A DNA stretch of 37,881 bases, taken from NCBI RefSeq assembly GCF_003003255.1, contig NZ_PVTD01000017.1, positions 1 through 37,881 of the forward strand, read 5' to 3'. Below, in pieces: positions 24,469-33,968 of this stretch (positions within the stretch are counted from its first letter, which is position 1; each line of letters starts with the position of its first letter). A program made the translations under genes and the position numbers. Source of the stretch: Aliiruegeria haliotis. Its GTDB lineage: Bacteria > Pseudomonadota > Alphaproteobacteria > Rhodobacterales > Rhodobacteraceae. The notes under the pieces were generated by a model. The model worked only from the letters and a program-made list of their open reading frames with translations. It was not told where the DNA came from and did not search any database.

Positions 24469-25160
24469 CGCGTGCCCATCCTGCGCGCTGCGCGCCGGGC
24501 CAGGACCTCCGAAGCCACGAGAGCCCCCATTGCGATCGCCACCGAGATCAGCACGAGGCGAATGGCCGTGCCCTCTGCGCCGGGCACCTGAAGGAAGGCA
24601 TAGACAGCCGAGGGCAGTGTCTGTGTGCGGCCCGGGATGTTGGAAACAAAGGTGATCGTGGCGCCGAATTCTCCCATCGCCTTGGCGAAGGCGAGGATGC
24701 TGCCGGTAAGGATGCCGGGGAGCATCAGCGGCAGGGTGATCGTGAGGAAAACGCGGATGGACGAGGCGCCCAGCGTGGCGGCGGCCTGCTCCAGCCCGGG
24801 ATCCATGGCTTCAACCGAGAGCCGGATCGCACGAACCATCAGTGGAAAGGCCATGATCGCGGCCGCCAATGCCGCGCCGGTCCAGTTGAAAGCGAACGAA
24901 ATCCCGAAGGTGGCCTCAAGGAACGCGCCCACGGGGCCCTGACGGCCGAATGTGAGCAGGAGAAGGTAGCCGGTGACAACCGGGGGCAGGATCAGGGGCA
25001 GGTGAACGATGCCGTTCAGGGCCTGCCGTCCGGGAAACTCCCAGCGAGCGAGCGCGTAGGCCACGAAGATCCCGATGGGGAGGCTTGCGGCCGTCGCGCA
25101 GAGCGAGACGCGCAGGGAAAGTGCGACGGCCTGCCAGGCGTCCGGTTCAAGCCCCAGCAT
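24465..25160 (-). CDS. modB: molybdate ABC transporter permease ModB
   Basis: From ATG 25160 the protein has 231 residues with about five to six membrane helices. The coupling-helix segment EAMDPGLEQAAATLGASSIRVF and the following LPLMLPGILTGSILAFAKAMGEFGATI are diagnostic of ModB. IVHLPLILPPVVTGYLLL lies in the first half. GGGAGAG lies a few bases before the ATG; the ATG or GTG 14 codons farther up would overlap ModA and gives a polar leader. It is 4 bases from the modA stop and overlaps modC by 4 bases, forming a tight modABC operon. Confidence 0.95.
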   Translation of the reverse strand: MLGLEPDAWQAVALSLRVSLCATAASLPIGIFVAYALARWEFPGRQALNGIVHLPLILPPVVTGYLLLLTFGRQGPVGAFLEATFGISFAFNWTGAALAAAIMAFPLMVRAIRLSVEAMDPGLEQAAATLGASSIRVFLTITLPLMLPGILTGSILAFAKAMGEFGATITFVSNIPGRTQTLPSAVYAFLQVPGAEGTAIRLVLISVAIAMGALVASEVLARRAARRMGTR

Positions 25161-25164
25161 ACGA

Positions 25165-25926
25165 TTACTCTCCCGTAGCGGGTTGGTTGAACCCGTGATC
25201 AAGGAAAATTGCGGTTGCGGAGGGGCTTGCCAGGTGATGCCAGAGGTCTCGGGCGCTCTCGCCTGCGCCTTCGATCAGGGCAAGCGGATAGTTGATGGGC
25301 GGATGGCTGTCAGCGGGAAACTCCGCGATGACGTGGACCCGCGGTTCGGCTTGCGCATCGGTCGCGTAAACGATCCCGAATGGGGCGGCCCCCGTGGCGA
25401 CGAGGGCGAGAGCGGCGCGGACGTTGTCGGTCTGGACCACCTGGGGAGCGAGAGAGTCCCAGGCGTCCAGCTTGCGCAGCGCCGCCTTGCCATAGATCCC
25501 TGCGGGCACGGCGTCGACAAGCGCCATGGCGATGGGCGCCTCGCCCGGGATCCTGGCGATGGCGCCCTCAAGGTCAGTGGGCTGTGCGATTGTGGAGGAA
25601 ATGAGAACGAGCCGGTTGGACAGCAAGTCGATCCGTCCTCCCGGTTCGAGCAGGCCACCGCGATCCAGTTGGTCCATCCAGGCCGTGTTGGCCGACAGGA
25701 ACAACTCGGCCGGGGCGCCGGCCTCGATCTGTCGCGCGAGCACGGAGCTTCCGGCAAAAGAAATCTCCGCGCGCGTCCCGGTTTCCCGGGTCCAGTCCTC
25801 CACGACTTCCTCAAGGGCCTCCTTCAGGCTTGCGGCCGCAAACACAAGATGATCCCCTGCCCAAGCGGGCGCGGGCAGGAGCAAAGGTGCCAGGGCAAGG
25901 GCCAGAAGGGTGACGAGGTTCGGCAA
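25165..25926 (-). CDS. modA: molybdate-binding periplasmic protein ModA
   Basis: The mature part starts GDHLVFAAASLKEALEEVVEDW, with the ModA/WtpA-type AAASL binding loop, then FAGSSVLARQI and ELFLSANTAWMDQL (near residues 76-90). VQTDNVRAALALVATGAAPFGIVY near residue 190 is also typical. The leader is PNLVTLLALALAPLLLPAPAWA. The start is uncertain. TTG 25926 gives 253 residues, the family's usual length, and has GGAG 5 bases upstream. A longer frame beginning at ATG 26031 or 26043 adds an Arg-rich leader and runs through a strong hairpin, so I prefer TTG. No molybdate-responsive (ModE) site was recognised. Confidence 0.88.
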   Translation of the reverse strand: MPNLVTLLALALAPLLLPAPAWAGDHLVFAAASLKEALEEVVEDWTRETGTRAEISFAGSSVLARQIEAGAPAELFLSANTAWMDQLDRGGLLEPGGRIDLLSNRLVLISSTIAQPTDLEGAIARIPGEAPIAMALVDAVPAGIYGKAALRKLDAWDSLAPQVVQTDNVRAALALVATGAAPFGIVYATDAQAEPRVHVIAEFPADSHPPINYPLALIEGAGESARDLWHHLASPSATAIFLDHGFNQPATGE

Positions 25927-26012
25927 ACGCGCTCCGCAGATGGTCGTTGCGATCTTGGTCTTGTGCTGGTGCGGGCGCAAGGGGCGAGCGCAGTCAATCG
26001 TTGCGTGGAACG

Positions 26013-26042
26013 TGGCCCGGCGCCGATTCATGCGCCGGGCCA
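26013..26042. terminator. strong perfect hairpin between pckA and modA
   Basis: TGGCCCGGCGC at 26013-26023 pairs exactly with GCGCCGGGCCA at 26032-26042, leaving an 8-base loop. An 11-bp, almost all G-C stem right after the pckA stop fits a transcript 3' end or a structure that shields it. There is no T-run on the minus-strand 3' side, so termination would be weak or Rho-assisted and modABC could still receive read-through from pckA. Confidence 0.55.
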
Positions 26043-26096
26043 TTTCGATTTGCTCAAGGTGGGTGACGCGCAGGTCGGGCGCCAGGATGCCCGTGG

Positions 26097-27695
26097 TCAG
26101 CCGATCGCGACAGCTTTGATGTCGTCCGACACATAAGGCATGTACTGCTCGAAATTCTCCCTGAACATCGTGACCAGTTTGGCCGCCTGCGCATCATAGG
26201 CGTCCTTGTCCTTCCAGGTGCTCCGCGGGTGCAGCAAGTCGGTTTCGATGCCCGGCACCTCCACGGGCACCTCGAAGCCGAAATTCGGATCCATTTGGAA
26301 GGCAACCGTTTTGAGCGTGCCATCGAGTGCGGCCGAGAGCAGCGCCCGCGTGGCCTTGATCGGCATTCGCGCACCCTCGCCGTAGGCGCCACCCGACCAG
26401 CCCGTGTTGACGAGCCAGCAGCAGGAGTTGTTCTCGGCGATCTTCCTTTTCAGCAAATCGCCGTAGACTTCCGGGCGACGCGGCATGAAGGGTGCCCCGA
26501 AGCAGGTCGAGAATGTCGGCTGAGGTTCGGTGATGCCTCGCTCTGTGCCCGCCACCTTGGAGGTGAAGCCGGACAGGAAGTGGTACATGGCCTGTTCCGG
26601 CGACAATCGCGCGATGGGAGGCAGGACGCCGAAGGCATCGCAGGTCAGCATGATGACGTTCTTCGGGTTCCCGCCGAGTGACGTGCTGGAGGCGTTCGGG
26701 ATCGAGGTCAGCGGGTAGGCACAGCGCATGTTGGCCGTCAGGCTGTCGTCGTCATAATCGAGCTTCAGCGTTTCCGTGTCATAGACCATGTTCTCGATCA
26801 CGGTGCCGAACATGGAGGTCGTGGCATAGATCTCCGGCTCGGCTTCCTGTGACAGATTGATCGTCTTGGCGTAGCAGCCCCCTTCGAAGTTGAAGATCCC
26901 GCGATCAGACCAGCCATGTTCGTCATCGCCGATCAGGATGCGGTCGGGATCTGCGGAAAGCGTTGTCTTGCCAGTGCCCGAGAGGCCGAAAAAGACGGCG
27001 CTTTCTTGGGGGTTGCCCTTGGCATGGTTGGCGGAGCAGTGCATCGCCATCACGTCCTGTGCCGGATACAGGTAGTTGAGGATCGTGAAAGCGCCCTTCT
27101 TGTTCTCGCCAGCGTATTCGGTGCCGCCGATCAGGATCATCTTGTCCTCGAAATTCAGGGCGATGACAGTTTCCGTGCGGCAGCCATGCCGTGCGGGGTT
27201 GGCCTTGAAGGACGGGCAATTCACGATGGTCCAGTCCGGCACGAAGCTGTCGAGTTCCACGCGGGCGGGGCGGCGAAGCATGTGGCGCATGAAAACACCG
27301 TGCCAGGCGAACTCGTTGACCATCCGGAACGACACACGCAGGTTCTTGTCTGCGCCGCCATAGAGATCGGAGACGTAGTAGTTGCGCCCCTTCATGTGTT
27401 CGAACATGTCGGCCTTCAGCGCATTCCAGCCATCCTGCGCCATGGCGGTGTTGTTTTCCCACCATACCGTGTCCTCGGAGGCGGCGTTCCTGACGACGTG
27501 CTTATCCTTCGGCGACCGGCCAGTGAACTCTCCAGTAGAAACCAGGAAAGTGCCGCCAAGGCCGAGCTTCCCTTCGCCATTCTTGAGTGCCTCCGTCATC
27601 AGGTTCGGCACGATGTAGTTGTAGAACACGTTGCCGAGGCCGGTAATGCCCTGATCCTCCAGGCGCATCGCCGGGTTCACACGTCCAGTTGTCAT
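26097..27695 (-). CDS. pckA: ATP-dependent phosphoenolpyruvate carboxykinase
   Basis: From ATG 27695, with AGGAG 8 bases upstream, the protein has 532 residues, the family's usual length. The P-loop is [11 protein letters not shown] (237-247) and LIGDDEHGW (254-262) is the kinase-2 motif. [16 protein letters not shown] (53-68) is the oxaloacetate-side RSPKD signature of the ATP form. It converts oxaloacetate to phosphoenolpyruvate with ATP in gluconeogenesis. The GTP-dependent enzyme is encoded next to it. Neighbours modABC lie downstream on the same strand and the PckG terminator lies upstream. Confidence 0.97.
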   Translation of the reverse strand: MTTGRVNPAMRLEDQGITGLGNVFYNYIVPNLMTEALKNGEGKLGLGGTFLVSTGEFTGRSPKDKHVVRNAASEDTVWWENNTAMAQDGWNALKADMFEHMKGRNYYVSDLYGGADKNLRVSFRMVNEFAWHGVFMRHMLRRPARVELDSFVPDWTIVNCPSFKANPARHGCRTETVIALNFEDKMILIGGTEYAGENKKGAFTILNYLYPAQDVMAMHCSANHAKGNPQESAVFFGLSGTGKTTLSADPDRILIGDDEHGWSDRGIFNFEGGCYAKTINLSQEAEPEIYATTSMFGTVIENMVYDTETLKLDYDDDSLTANMRCAYPLTSIPNASSTSLGGNPKNVIMLTCDAFGVLPPIARLSPEQAMYHFLSGFTSKVAGTERGITEPQPTFSTCFGAPFMPRRPEVYGDLLKRKIAENNSCCWLVNTGWSGGAYGEGARMPIKATRALLSAALDGTLKTVAFQMDPNFGFEVPVEVPGIETDLLHPRSTWKDKDAYDAQAAKLVTMFRENFEQYMPYVSDDIKAVAIG

Positions 27696-27879
27696 TTGTT
27701 CGCTCCTAAGAACCGCCAACGCGGTCGTCCTGTTCCTGTCCATTCGGCTGGCGGCGCGGCACCTGCCCACTCGGGCCAAATCTGCCCGGTACGGCTCGTA
27801 TAGCATCGCGAATTTGATCCGGGGGTGCGACAAGAGCCGACTGTTAGCGAGAACATCTCGCCCGCCTTGTCGGCCGCGC

Positions 27880-27908
27880 AAAAAAAAGAGGCGGCCGAAG
27901 CCGCCTCT
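27880..27908 (-). terminator. intrinsic terminator of pckG
   Basis: On the minus strand AGAGGCGGC, a 4-base loop, and GCCGCCTCT are followed by a run of eight T (plus-strand A at 27880-27887). This is a textbook Rho-independent terminator, placed 22 bases after the pckG stop and before the pckA promoter region. It shows that pckG and pckA are separate transcription units. Confidence 0.92.
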
Positions 27909-27930
27909 CTCACATCTTGTCGCTACGAGA

Positions 27931-29769
27931 TCACTCGGGATGCTCGTGCGCCAGTTCCCAATGGTCCGGGGAGCGCCATACGCGCGAGCGAAGCAGTTCA
28001 CGCTCGAAGATGAACTCCTTCGGCAGCCGGTCGAAGAACTTGTCGAACTGCTCCTCGTGTGCGCGCGCTTCGGCCGTACCCGCTTCCCGATCGACGCTCA
28101 TCAGTTCGTAGAAGGTCTCGGACGGGAACTCGAGGCCATCCCAATGGATGTCTTCGTGGCGCGGCATCCAGCCAATCGGGCTTTCGACCGCATTTCCGCG
28201 ACCGTGGACACGATCGACGATCCACTTCAGCACGCGCATGTTCTCACCGAAGCCCGGCCAGATGAACTTGCCGTTGTCGTCCTTGCGGAACCAGTTGACG
28301 CGGAACATCCGCGGCGGGTTGGACACGCGACGGCCAACGTTCAGCCAGTGGCTGAAGTAGTCGGCCATGTTGTAGCCGCAGAAGGGCAGCATTGCCATCG
28401 GGTCGCGGCGCATGGCGGAAACGCCAATGGCAGCAGCGGTGGCTTCGGAGCCCATGGTGGCGGCAAGGTAGACGCCGTGCGACCAGTTGAAGGCCTGGTA
28501 GACCAGCGGCATGTCCTGGGACATCCGGCCACCGAAGACGAAGCCGTCGATCTCGACACCTGCCGGATCTTCCCAGGCGGGGTCGATGGACGGGCAGTTG
28601 GCAGCCGGCGCCGTGAAGCGGGCGTTCGGGTGCGCGGCCGGGGTCTCGCTTTCGGGAGTCCAGTCGTTGCCTTTCCAGTCGATCAGGTGCGCGGGCTTCT
28701 CTTTCGTCATGCCTTCCCACCACACGTCGCCGTCATCGGTGAGCGCGCAGTTGGTGTAGATGACGTCCTTCTGAATCGTGTCCATGGCGATGGGGTTGGT
28801 TGCGCGGTTCGTGCCCGGGGCAACGCCGAAGAAGCCGGCCTCGGGGTTGATCGCGCGCAGTTCGCCCTCGGGACCCTTCTTGATCCAGGCGATGTCGTCA
28901 CCGACCGTCGAGACTTTCCAGCCCTCGAAGCCTTTCGGCGGCAGCAGCATGGCCAGGTTGGTCTTGCCGCAGGCGCTCGGGAAGGCGGCGCCAAGGTAGG
29001 TCTTTTCGCCTTCGGGCGATTCCAGCCCCATGATCAGCATATGCTCGGCGAGCCAGCCTTCGTCGCGGGCCATGACGGAGGCGATGCGCAGGGCAAGGCA
29101 CTTCTTGCCGAGCAGCGCGTTGCCGCCGTAGCCGGACCCGTAGGACCAGATCTCGTAGGTCTCAGGGAAGTGGACGATATACTTGTTCTCGATATCGCTT
29201 TCACAGGGCCACGGAACATCGGCCTCGCCTTCGGCCAGCGGGGCGCCGACAGAGTGCATGCAGGGGATGAAGAAGCCGTCGTCGCCGAGCGAGTCGAGCA
29301 CTTCCTGACCCATGCGGGTCATGATGCGCATGTTGGTGACAACGTAGGGGCTGTCGGAGATCTCGACGCCGATCTTGGAGATCGGGGAGCCGATCGGACC
29401 CATGGAGAAGGGTATGACGTACATCGTACGGCCCTTCATGCAGCCTTCGAACTTCTCGTTCAGGATGCCGCGCATTTCGGTCGGGTCGTACCAGTTGTTG
29501 GTCGGGCCTGCGTCGCCCTTGCTGTTGGAGCAGATGAAGGTCCGGTTCTCGACCCGGCCCACGTCGGAGGGGTGGGAGCGGGCGAGGTAGCTGTTCGGGC
29601 GTTTTTCCTCGTTGAGGCGGATGAACGTACCGCCATCAACCATCAGCTGGCAGAGCTCGTCATATTCTTCCTGGGAACCGTTGCACCAAACGACCTGGTC
29701 GGGCTTGCAGAGCGCCTGCATCTTCTCGACCCATTTGATCAGTCTGGCGTTGGTGGTTGGAGCTTGCAT
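27931..29769 (-). CDS. pckG: GTP-dependent phosphoenolpyruvate carboxykinase
   Basis: This 612-residue protein has the length of the GTP family. It has [12 protein letters not shown] (263-274), the P-loop with the reactive Cys of this enzyme, and [19 protein letters not shown] with [27 protein letters not shown] and [25 protein letters not shown] (shortened here to its WFRKD core) are the guanine-site and C-terminal signatures. It catalyses oxaloacetate plus GTP to phosphoenolpyruvate, unrelated in sequence to the ATP-form enzyme next door. AGGAGG is 6 bases before the ATG, so it should be well translated. Most bacteria have only one form, so the pair is noteworthy. It is divergent from chvI. 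Confidence 0.97.
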   Translation of the reverse strand: MQAPTTNARLIKWVEKMQALCKPDQVVWCNGSQEEYDELCQLMVDGGTFIRLNEEKRPNSYLARSHPSDVGRVENRTFICSNSKGDAGPTNNWYDPTEMRGILNEKFEGCMKGRTMYVIPFSMGPIGSPISKIGVEISDSPYVVTNMRIMTRMGQEVLDSLGDDGFFIPCMHSVGAPLAEGEADVPWPCESDIENKYIVHFPETYEIWSYGSGYGGNALLGKKCLALRIASVMARDEGWLAEHMLIMGLESPEGEKTYLGAAFPSACGKTNLAMLLPPKGFEGWKVSTVGDDIAWIKKGPEGELRAINPEAGFFGVAPGTNRATNPIAMDTIQKDVIYTNCALTDDGDVWWEGMTKEKPAHLIDWKGNDWTPESETPAAHPNARFTAPAANCPSIDPAWEDPAGVEIDGFVFGGRMSQDMPLVYQAFNWSHGVYLAATMGSEATAAAIGVSAMRRDPMAMLPFCGYNMADYFSHWLNVGRRVSNPPRMFRVNWFRKDDNGKFIWPGFGENMRVLKWIVDRVHGRGNAVESPIGWMPRHEDIHWDGLEFPSETFYELMSVDREAGTAEARAHEEQFDKFFDRLPKEFIFERELLRSRVWRSPDHWELAHEHPE

Positions 29770-29899
29770 GCTTTCCTCCTGGGATTGCGGTAACTGTGCT
29801 CATTTGCGCTCCGGCTGACGAGCCCTCGTGCCATGTCGAGAGTGGGCCGATCGGAGTACTGTTCGTGGAGGTCATATACCACCTGCGGAACGCATTTGA

Positions 29900-29931
29900 A
29901 GCGCCACCACAGCCGTTTGTTAGCGCCACCA
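29900..29931. repeat. direct repeat AGCGCCACCA, 22-base period
   Basis: AGCGCCACCA occurs at 29900-29909 and 29922-29931. The 22-base spacing is two helical turns, so both copies face the same side of the DNA, as expected for a protein binding as paired sites. It lies about 130-160 bases before the pckG start. A binding factor is not known. Confidence 0.3.
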
Positions 29932-29983
29932 TGTCGCTGTTTCCGCCCGTGAATGACGGGTTCTCGCCCTGCGCATGACCCAA

Positions 29984-30012
29984 GGGAACATCTGCATGGC
30001 ACCCATGTTCCC
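29984..30012. promoter_or_regulatory. inverted repeat GGGAACAT/ATGTTCCC
   Basis: GGGAACAT at 29984-29991 and ATGTTCCC at 30005-30012 match perfectly with a 13-base spacer. An overlapping pair, CCCAAG at 29979-29984 and CTTGGG at 30022-30027, gives a second nested dyad. The cluster of dyads midway between pckG and chvI looks like a binding platform for a dimeric regulator; a LacI-type carbon regulator is one candidate. Confidence 0.35.
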
Positions 30013-30132
30013 AGGTGCATGCTTGGGAGTGATGCAAATTAGCCATTCGTTTCCGAAATAGGTGTCATGTGTGCCCAGCCACATGCCCGATTCGCAGTTC
30101 GTTGTTGATTCCAAGGGCTGGAAACAGGAAAA

Positions 30133-30150
30133 TGTCTAAAAAATTGGACA
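30133..30150. promoter_or_regulatory. dyad just before chvI, half-site TTGTCCAA
   Basis: TGTCTAA and TTGGACA flank a 4-base A spacer, with 6 of 7 pairs matching. The right half extended by one A is TTGGACAA, the reverse of TTGTCCAA in the dyad before the EPS export gene (7886-7903). It ends about 25 bases before the chosen chvI start. Autoregulation by ChvI is one possibility. Confidence 0.3.
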
Positions 30151-30174
30151 ATGAGCAGTACGAGGATCACGCCA

Positions 30175-30876
30175 ATGTCGCGCATCGCGCTTGTGGACGA
30201 CGACAGAAACATCCTCACCTCGGTTTCGATGACCCTTGAGGCCGAGGGTTTCGAGGTGGAAACCTACAATGACGGGCAATCGGCGCTGGATGCGTTCAAT
30301 CGCAAGCTGCCCGACATGGCGGTTCTGGATATAAAGATGCCCCGGATGGATGGCATGGACCTGCTGCAACGCCTGCGGCAGAAAACGTCCATGCCCGTCA
30401 TTTTCCTGACGTCCAAGGACGACGAGATCGACGAGGTTCTCGGGCTGCGGATGGGCGCCGACGACTACGTAAAGAAACCCTTTTCGCAACGGCTTCTGGT
30501 TGAGCGGATCCGCGCGTTGCTGCGGCGCCAGGAGGTGATCTCCGCTGACGAGGCCGGCGAGCCGGAAACGGCACAGGTCCTCACGCGCGGGGAATTGATC
30601 ATGGATCCGCTGCGCCATTCCGTGAGTTGGAAGGGCAAGGACGTGACCTTGACCGTGACGGAGTTCCTGCTGTTGCAGGCCCTCGCCCAGCGTCCGGGGT
30701 TCGTCAAGAGCCGCGATCAGTTGATGGATGTCGCCTACGACGACCAGGTCTATGTCGACGACCGCACCATCGACAGCCACATCAAGCGGCTGCGCAAGAA
30801 GATGCGCACGGTGGATTCCGACTTCTCGGCAATCGAGACGCTATATGGCATTGGGTACCGGTATAACGAGGAGTGA
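30175..30876 (+). CDS. chvI: response regulator ChvI (OmpR family)
   Basis: From ATG 30175 the protein has 233 residues: [20 protein letters not shown], then the receiver domain with the phosphorylation Asp52 in [11 protein letters not shown] and the conserved Lys in YVKKPFS. An OmpR-type winged helix follows ([29 protein letters not shown]). It is the partner of the sensor kinase ChvG, encoded 28 bases downstream. Together they respond to the envelope or host environment and in rhizobia control EPS and motility. ATG 30151 would add 8 residues; 30175 has GAGGA 9 bases upstream and matches the family N-terminus. Confidence 0.95.
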   Translation: MSRIALVDDDRNILTSVSMTLEAEGFEVETYNDGQSALDAFNRKLPDMAVLDIKMPRMDGMDLLQRLRQKTSMPVIFLTSKDDEIDEVLGLRMGADDYVKKPFSQRLLVERIRALLRRQEVISADEAGEPETAQVLTRGELIMDPLRHSVSWKGKDVTLTVTEFLLLQALAQRPGFVKSRDQLMDVAYDDQVYVDDRTIDSHIKRLRKKMRTVDSDFSAIETLYGIGYRYNEE

Positions 30877-30904
30877 CCCTCAAACCCGGAAGGGAGAGCG
30901 ACGC

Positions 30905-32590
30905 GTGCGCGACGCCCGTCAGGAAATGGTCAACGACGACGTGGTTCTGGGTGACGACTGGGTCGTCCCGGAAACCTCTGACGTGGACGTTCGCCGCAAG
31001 CGGGAACGCCGCGGCTACCTGACGCTCAATCGGTCTCCGCTTGCGCGCAAGATCATCACCTTCAATCTGATCGGCCTGCTGATCCTCGTTGGCGGGGTTT
31101 TCTATCTGAACCCGTTCCGCGACAGTCTGGCAACGCAGCGCGTGAACTCCCTTCACCTCGAAGCGGCGCTGATTGCCGATCTCTTCGAACTCCAGATCCC
31201 GGAGAATGCCCCGTTCAGCCTGTCCGGTCGCGATGGCGTCGACCCACAGGCGACGATCGACCGCCTGAGCCTGTCGCGCGGTGTGGAGGTCTATGTCTTT
31301 GATGCCGCTGGCAATCGGGTCGCGCACCGAACCGGCCCGAACCTGCACCTGTCGCTGTCGGATGGAAGCAATGTCATCACCGACCTGCTAAACACGATCT
31401 GGCTGGGCGTCTCCCGGGTCTTCACGCCGACGGGGCCGGACCTTGAGGGCGCGGATGGTGAAGTGCTGGCCAGTGCGCTTGTTGCCGAAACCACTGTCGA
31501 CGTCCGCCCGATGAAGACGGGTACCGATGCGAATGGCGAGGTGTTGTTCTCCGTTGCGTCACCGATCACGCGTGCCGGGGATCTGGTTGGTGTCGTTGCG
31601 CTGGCGTCTGCTGCGGGCGAGATCGATACGCTGGTCCGAAACGAGCGGGAGCAGGTATTGCAAATGTTCGTCATCGCAATCCTTGTGTCCATCGGCTTGA
31701 GCCTCGTGCTCGCCTCCACGATTGCAAATCCGCTTTCCGATCTCGCGGCGGCTGCAGAAATCGGGCGCGACAGGAATGCGCGCAAGATGACGCCGGGACG
31801 GGTCAGAATCCCCGACCTGACCGGTCGTCCCGACGAGATTGGCCGCCTTTCGGGTGCGTTGCGCGGTATGGTGGCTGCGCTCTATGACAGGATTGATGCG
31901 AACGAGCAGTTCGCCGCAGATGTTGCCCACGAGATCAAGAACCCGCTGGCGTCCCTGCGCTCGGCCGTCGGCACGATGCGCGTGGCCAAACGGGAGGATC
32001 AACGCGAGAAACTCCTTAATGTGATCGATCACGACGTCCGTCGTCTGGATCGCCTTGTCAGCGACATCTCGAACGCGTCCCGGCTTGACAGCGAGCTTGT
32101 CAAGGAAGACGAGGAGCGGTTCGATCTGGTCAAGATGATGACCAACCTCACGCAGTTTCTGGGCGAGGATGCCAATGCCAAGGGGGTCGAGTTCATCACC
32201 GACCTGCCGCGCCAACCGATCGAGGTGTTCGGGCTGGAGGCGCGGCTGGCACAGGTTTTCGTCAACCTGATCACCAATGCCGTGTCCTTCTGCGAAGATG
32301 GTGATGCGGTTCGGGTCTGGGTTCGGAAACGGGAGAACAGGGTGCTGGTCGTGGTCGAAGACACCGGTCCCGGCATCCCGGAGCAGGCGCTGACCAAGAT
32401 CTTCAACCGGTTCTATTCCGAGCGCCCAGTCGGCCAGTTCGGCGATCATTCCGGGCTTGGTCTGGCGATTTCCAAGCAGATCGTCGAGGCGCATGGCGGT
32501 GTTATCTGGGCAGAGAACATTCGTCCGACCGATGCCGACATCACGTCAGAACCCCTGGGAGCGCGGTTCGTCGTCGGCCTGCCGGTGTGA
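30905..32590 (+). CDS. chvG: sensor histidine kinase ChvG
   Basis: From GTG 30905 the protein has 561 residues, with GGGAG 8-10 bases upstream. It has two membrane helices (about 49-68 and 253-273) enclosing a periplasmic sensor domain of about 180 residues, a HAMP linker, HisKA with His342 in VAHEIKNPLAS, and a HATPase_c domain whose G1 box is EDTGPGIPEQALTKIFNRF. It phosphorylates ChvI. The order chvI-chvG-hprK matches that conserved in Alphaproteobacteria. In the family the periplasmic domain is bound by the ExoR repressor; no exoR gene is in the window. Confidence 0.95.
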   Translation: MRDARQEMVNDDVVLGDDWVVPETSDVDVRRKRERRGYLTLNRSPLARKIITFNLIGLLILVGGVFYLNPFRDSLATQRVNSLHLEAALIADLFELQIPENAPFSLSGRDGVDPQATIDRLSLSRGVEVYVFDAAGNRVAHRTGPNLHLSLSDGSNVITDLLNTIWLGVSRVFTPTGPDLEGADGEVLASALVAETTVDVRPMKTGTDANGEVLFSVASPITRAGDLVGVVALASAAGEIDTLVRNEREQVLQMFVIAILVSIGLSLVLASTIANPLSDLAAAAEIGRDRNARKMTPGRVRIPDLTGRPDEIGRLSGALRGMVAALYDRIDANEQFAADVAHEIKNPLASLRSAVGTMRVAKREDQREKLLNVIDHDVRRLDRLVSDISNASRLDSELVKEDEERFDLVKMMTNLTQFLGEDANAKGVEFITDLPRQPIEVFGLEARLAQVFVNLITNAVSFCEDGDAVRVWVRKRENRVLVVVEDTGPGIPEQALTKIFNRFYSERPVGQFGDHSGLGLAISKQIVEAHGGVIWAENIRPTDADITSEPLGARFVVGLPV

Positions 32591-32612
32591 GTGCCGAACG
32601 GGAGGGGTCGTG

Positions 32613-33050
32613 ATGTCCACCGACCCGCCAACAAGCGTCATCCTCCACGCCAGCACCGTGGCTCTCGGCGATGGCGGGCTGCTGATTCTCGGACCTTCGG
32701 GGGCAGGGAAATCCTCCCTTGCTTTGGACCTGATCGCTCTCGGCGCCGAGCTTGTGGCAGATGATCGCACACATGTGCGCACCAGCAACGGCGAACTCGT
32801 GGCCACGGCGCCGGAGAGCATCGCAGGGCGGATCGAAGCCAGACATGTCGGGCTGTTGACGATACCCTTCCGGACGAATGTCCCCCTCGCGCTTGCAATC
32901 GATCTCGGGCAGCCTGAACCCGAGCGATTGCCGCCGCGCCGCACGACGGAGATCCTTGGCGTCCCGTTGACCATGCTTTACCGTCCGCCGGGCAGACTTC
33001 CTGCCAGCGCCCTCCTCCAATGCCTTCTGCACAGAAGAACCGATCCATGA
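32613..33050 (+). CDS. hprK: HPr kinase/phosphorylase, short alphaproteobacterial form
   Basis: This 145-residue protein has the P-loop [11 protein letters not shown] (27-37) and LVADDRTHV near residues 51-59. It lacks the N-terminal domain of the Gram-positive enzyme, as usual in Alphaproteobacteria. It phosphorylates or dephosphorylates HPr on a serine; the HPr here has a suitable Ser49. GGAGG lies just before the ATG. Its stop overlaps the rapZ start by 4 bases, so the two are co-translated. Confidence 0.92.
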   Translation: MSTDPPTSVILHASTVALGDGGLLILGPSGAGKSSLALDLIALGAELVADDRTHVRTSNGELVATAPESIAGRIEARHVGLLTIPFRTNVPLALAIDLGQPEPERLPPRRTTEILGVPLTMLYRPPGRLPASALLQCLLHRRTDP

Positions 33051-33967
33051 GTGAACTCAGCGACGACGAGCGGGACACCCCGCGCACCGGAACGCGGACC
33101 GTCCTCGTAACCGGGCCGTCCGGTGCCGGTCGAAGCACGGCCATCCGGGCGCTGGAAGATCTTGGCTATGAAGTCATCGACAACCTGCCGCTCTCGCTTG
33201 TGCCGCCATTGCTGGAAGGCCCGCCGCACGGAAAGGCGCTTGCACTCGGCATCGACACGCGAAACCGGGATTTCTCGACTGCTGCGTTTCTGGAACTGAT
33301 CGACCGCCTCGACTCCCGCGGTGTCGAGTTACTGTACCTCGATTGCGCAGCGGATGTTCTGTTGCGACGCTACTCTGAAACGCGGCGTCGCCACCCGATG
33401 GCCCCTGCCGACAGTCCGGCAGTCGGCATCGCGCGTGAGTTTGATCTGTTGAAACCGATACAGGTCCGGGCTGAGATCCTGATCGATACTTCCGATCTAA
33501 CAATTCACGACCTTCGGGCCGAGATCGATCGGTGGTTCGGTGGCTCGCCTGAACACCGGCTTGCGCTGTCGGTGCACTCCTTTTCCTACAAGCGAGGGCT
33601 GTCGCGCGGGCTCGACATGGTCTTCGATGTCCGCTTCCTGAGAAATCCCTACTGGGAACCCGCGCTCCGGCAAAAGGACGGCCAATCGCCGGACGTGGCG
33701 AGCTATGTCGGGCAGGACCCGCGCTATGATGCGTTCTTCGATCAGGTCCTGAAACTTACCCAATTGCTGCTTCCGGCCTATGTTGAAGAGGGTAAATCAT
33801 ACCTCTCGATCGGTTTCGGCTGTACCGGAGGGCAACATCGTTCGGTCACGCTTGCTGAACACCTCGGGAATACGCTTGCGGAGGCCGGTTGGCAGGTGTC
33901 AATTAGGCATCGTGAACTGGAGCGACGAGCCGCATCGAGCGGCAGCGCAGCGCAAGCGAGGAAATAG
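33047..33967 (+). CDS. rapZ: RNase adapter protein RapZ
   Basis: This 306-residue protein has an N-terminal P-loop domain (GPSGAGRST, 23-31) and the C-terminal RapZ domain with [27 protein letters not shown], and [20 protein letters not shown], the conserved family end. In E. coli RapZ adapts small RNA decay to glucosamine-6-phosphate; in this group its targets are not settled. The Walker Lys of the usual SGKS is Arg (AGRS) here, so nucleotide hydrolysis may be lost while binding remains. It overlaps hprK by 4 bases and is followed one base later by the EIIA gene. Confidence 0.95.
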   Translation: MSELSDDERDTPRTGTRTVLVTGPSGAGRSTAIRALEDLGYEVIDNLPLSLVPPLLEGPPHGKALALGIDTRNRDFSTAAFLELIDRLDSRGVELLYLDCAADVLLRRYSETRRRHPMAPADSPAVGIAREFDLLKPIQVRAEILIDTSDLTIHDLRAEIDRWFGGSPEHRLALSVHSFSYKRGLSRGLDMVFDVRFLRNPYWEPALRQKDGQSPDVASYVGQDPRYDAFFDQVLKLTQLLLPAYVEEGKSYLSIGFGCTGGQHRSVTLAEHLGNTLAEAGWQVSIRHRELERRAASSGSAAQARK

Positions 33968-33968
33968 C

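Larger units (their letters stand above)
29770..30174. other. divergent control region of pckG and chvI
   Basis: This 405-base gap must hold the promoters of both pckG and chvI. I see several repeats (listed separately): a 10-base direct repeat at 29900-29931, dyads at 29984-30012 and around it, and a dyad at 30133-30150 next to the chvI start. A weak minus-strand -10-like TATATG lies near 29874. No coding frame with a convincing start is present. Confidence 0.5.

Noticed and set aside
26044-26096. Possible tRNA or other structured RNA between pckA and modA
   Set aside because: No cloverleaf or anticodon arm could be drawn; only the 11-bp hairpin is clear.
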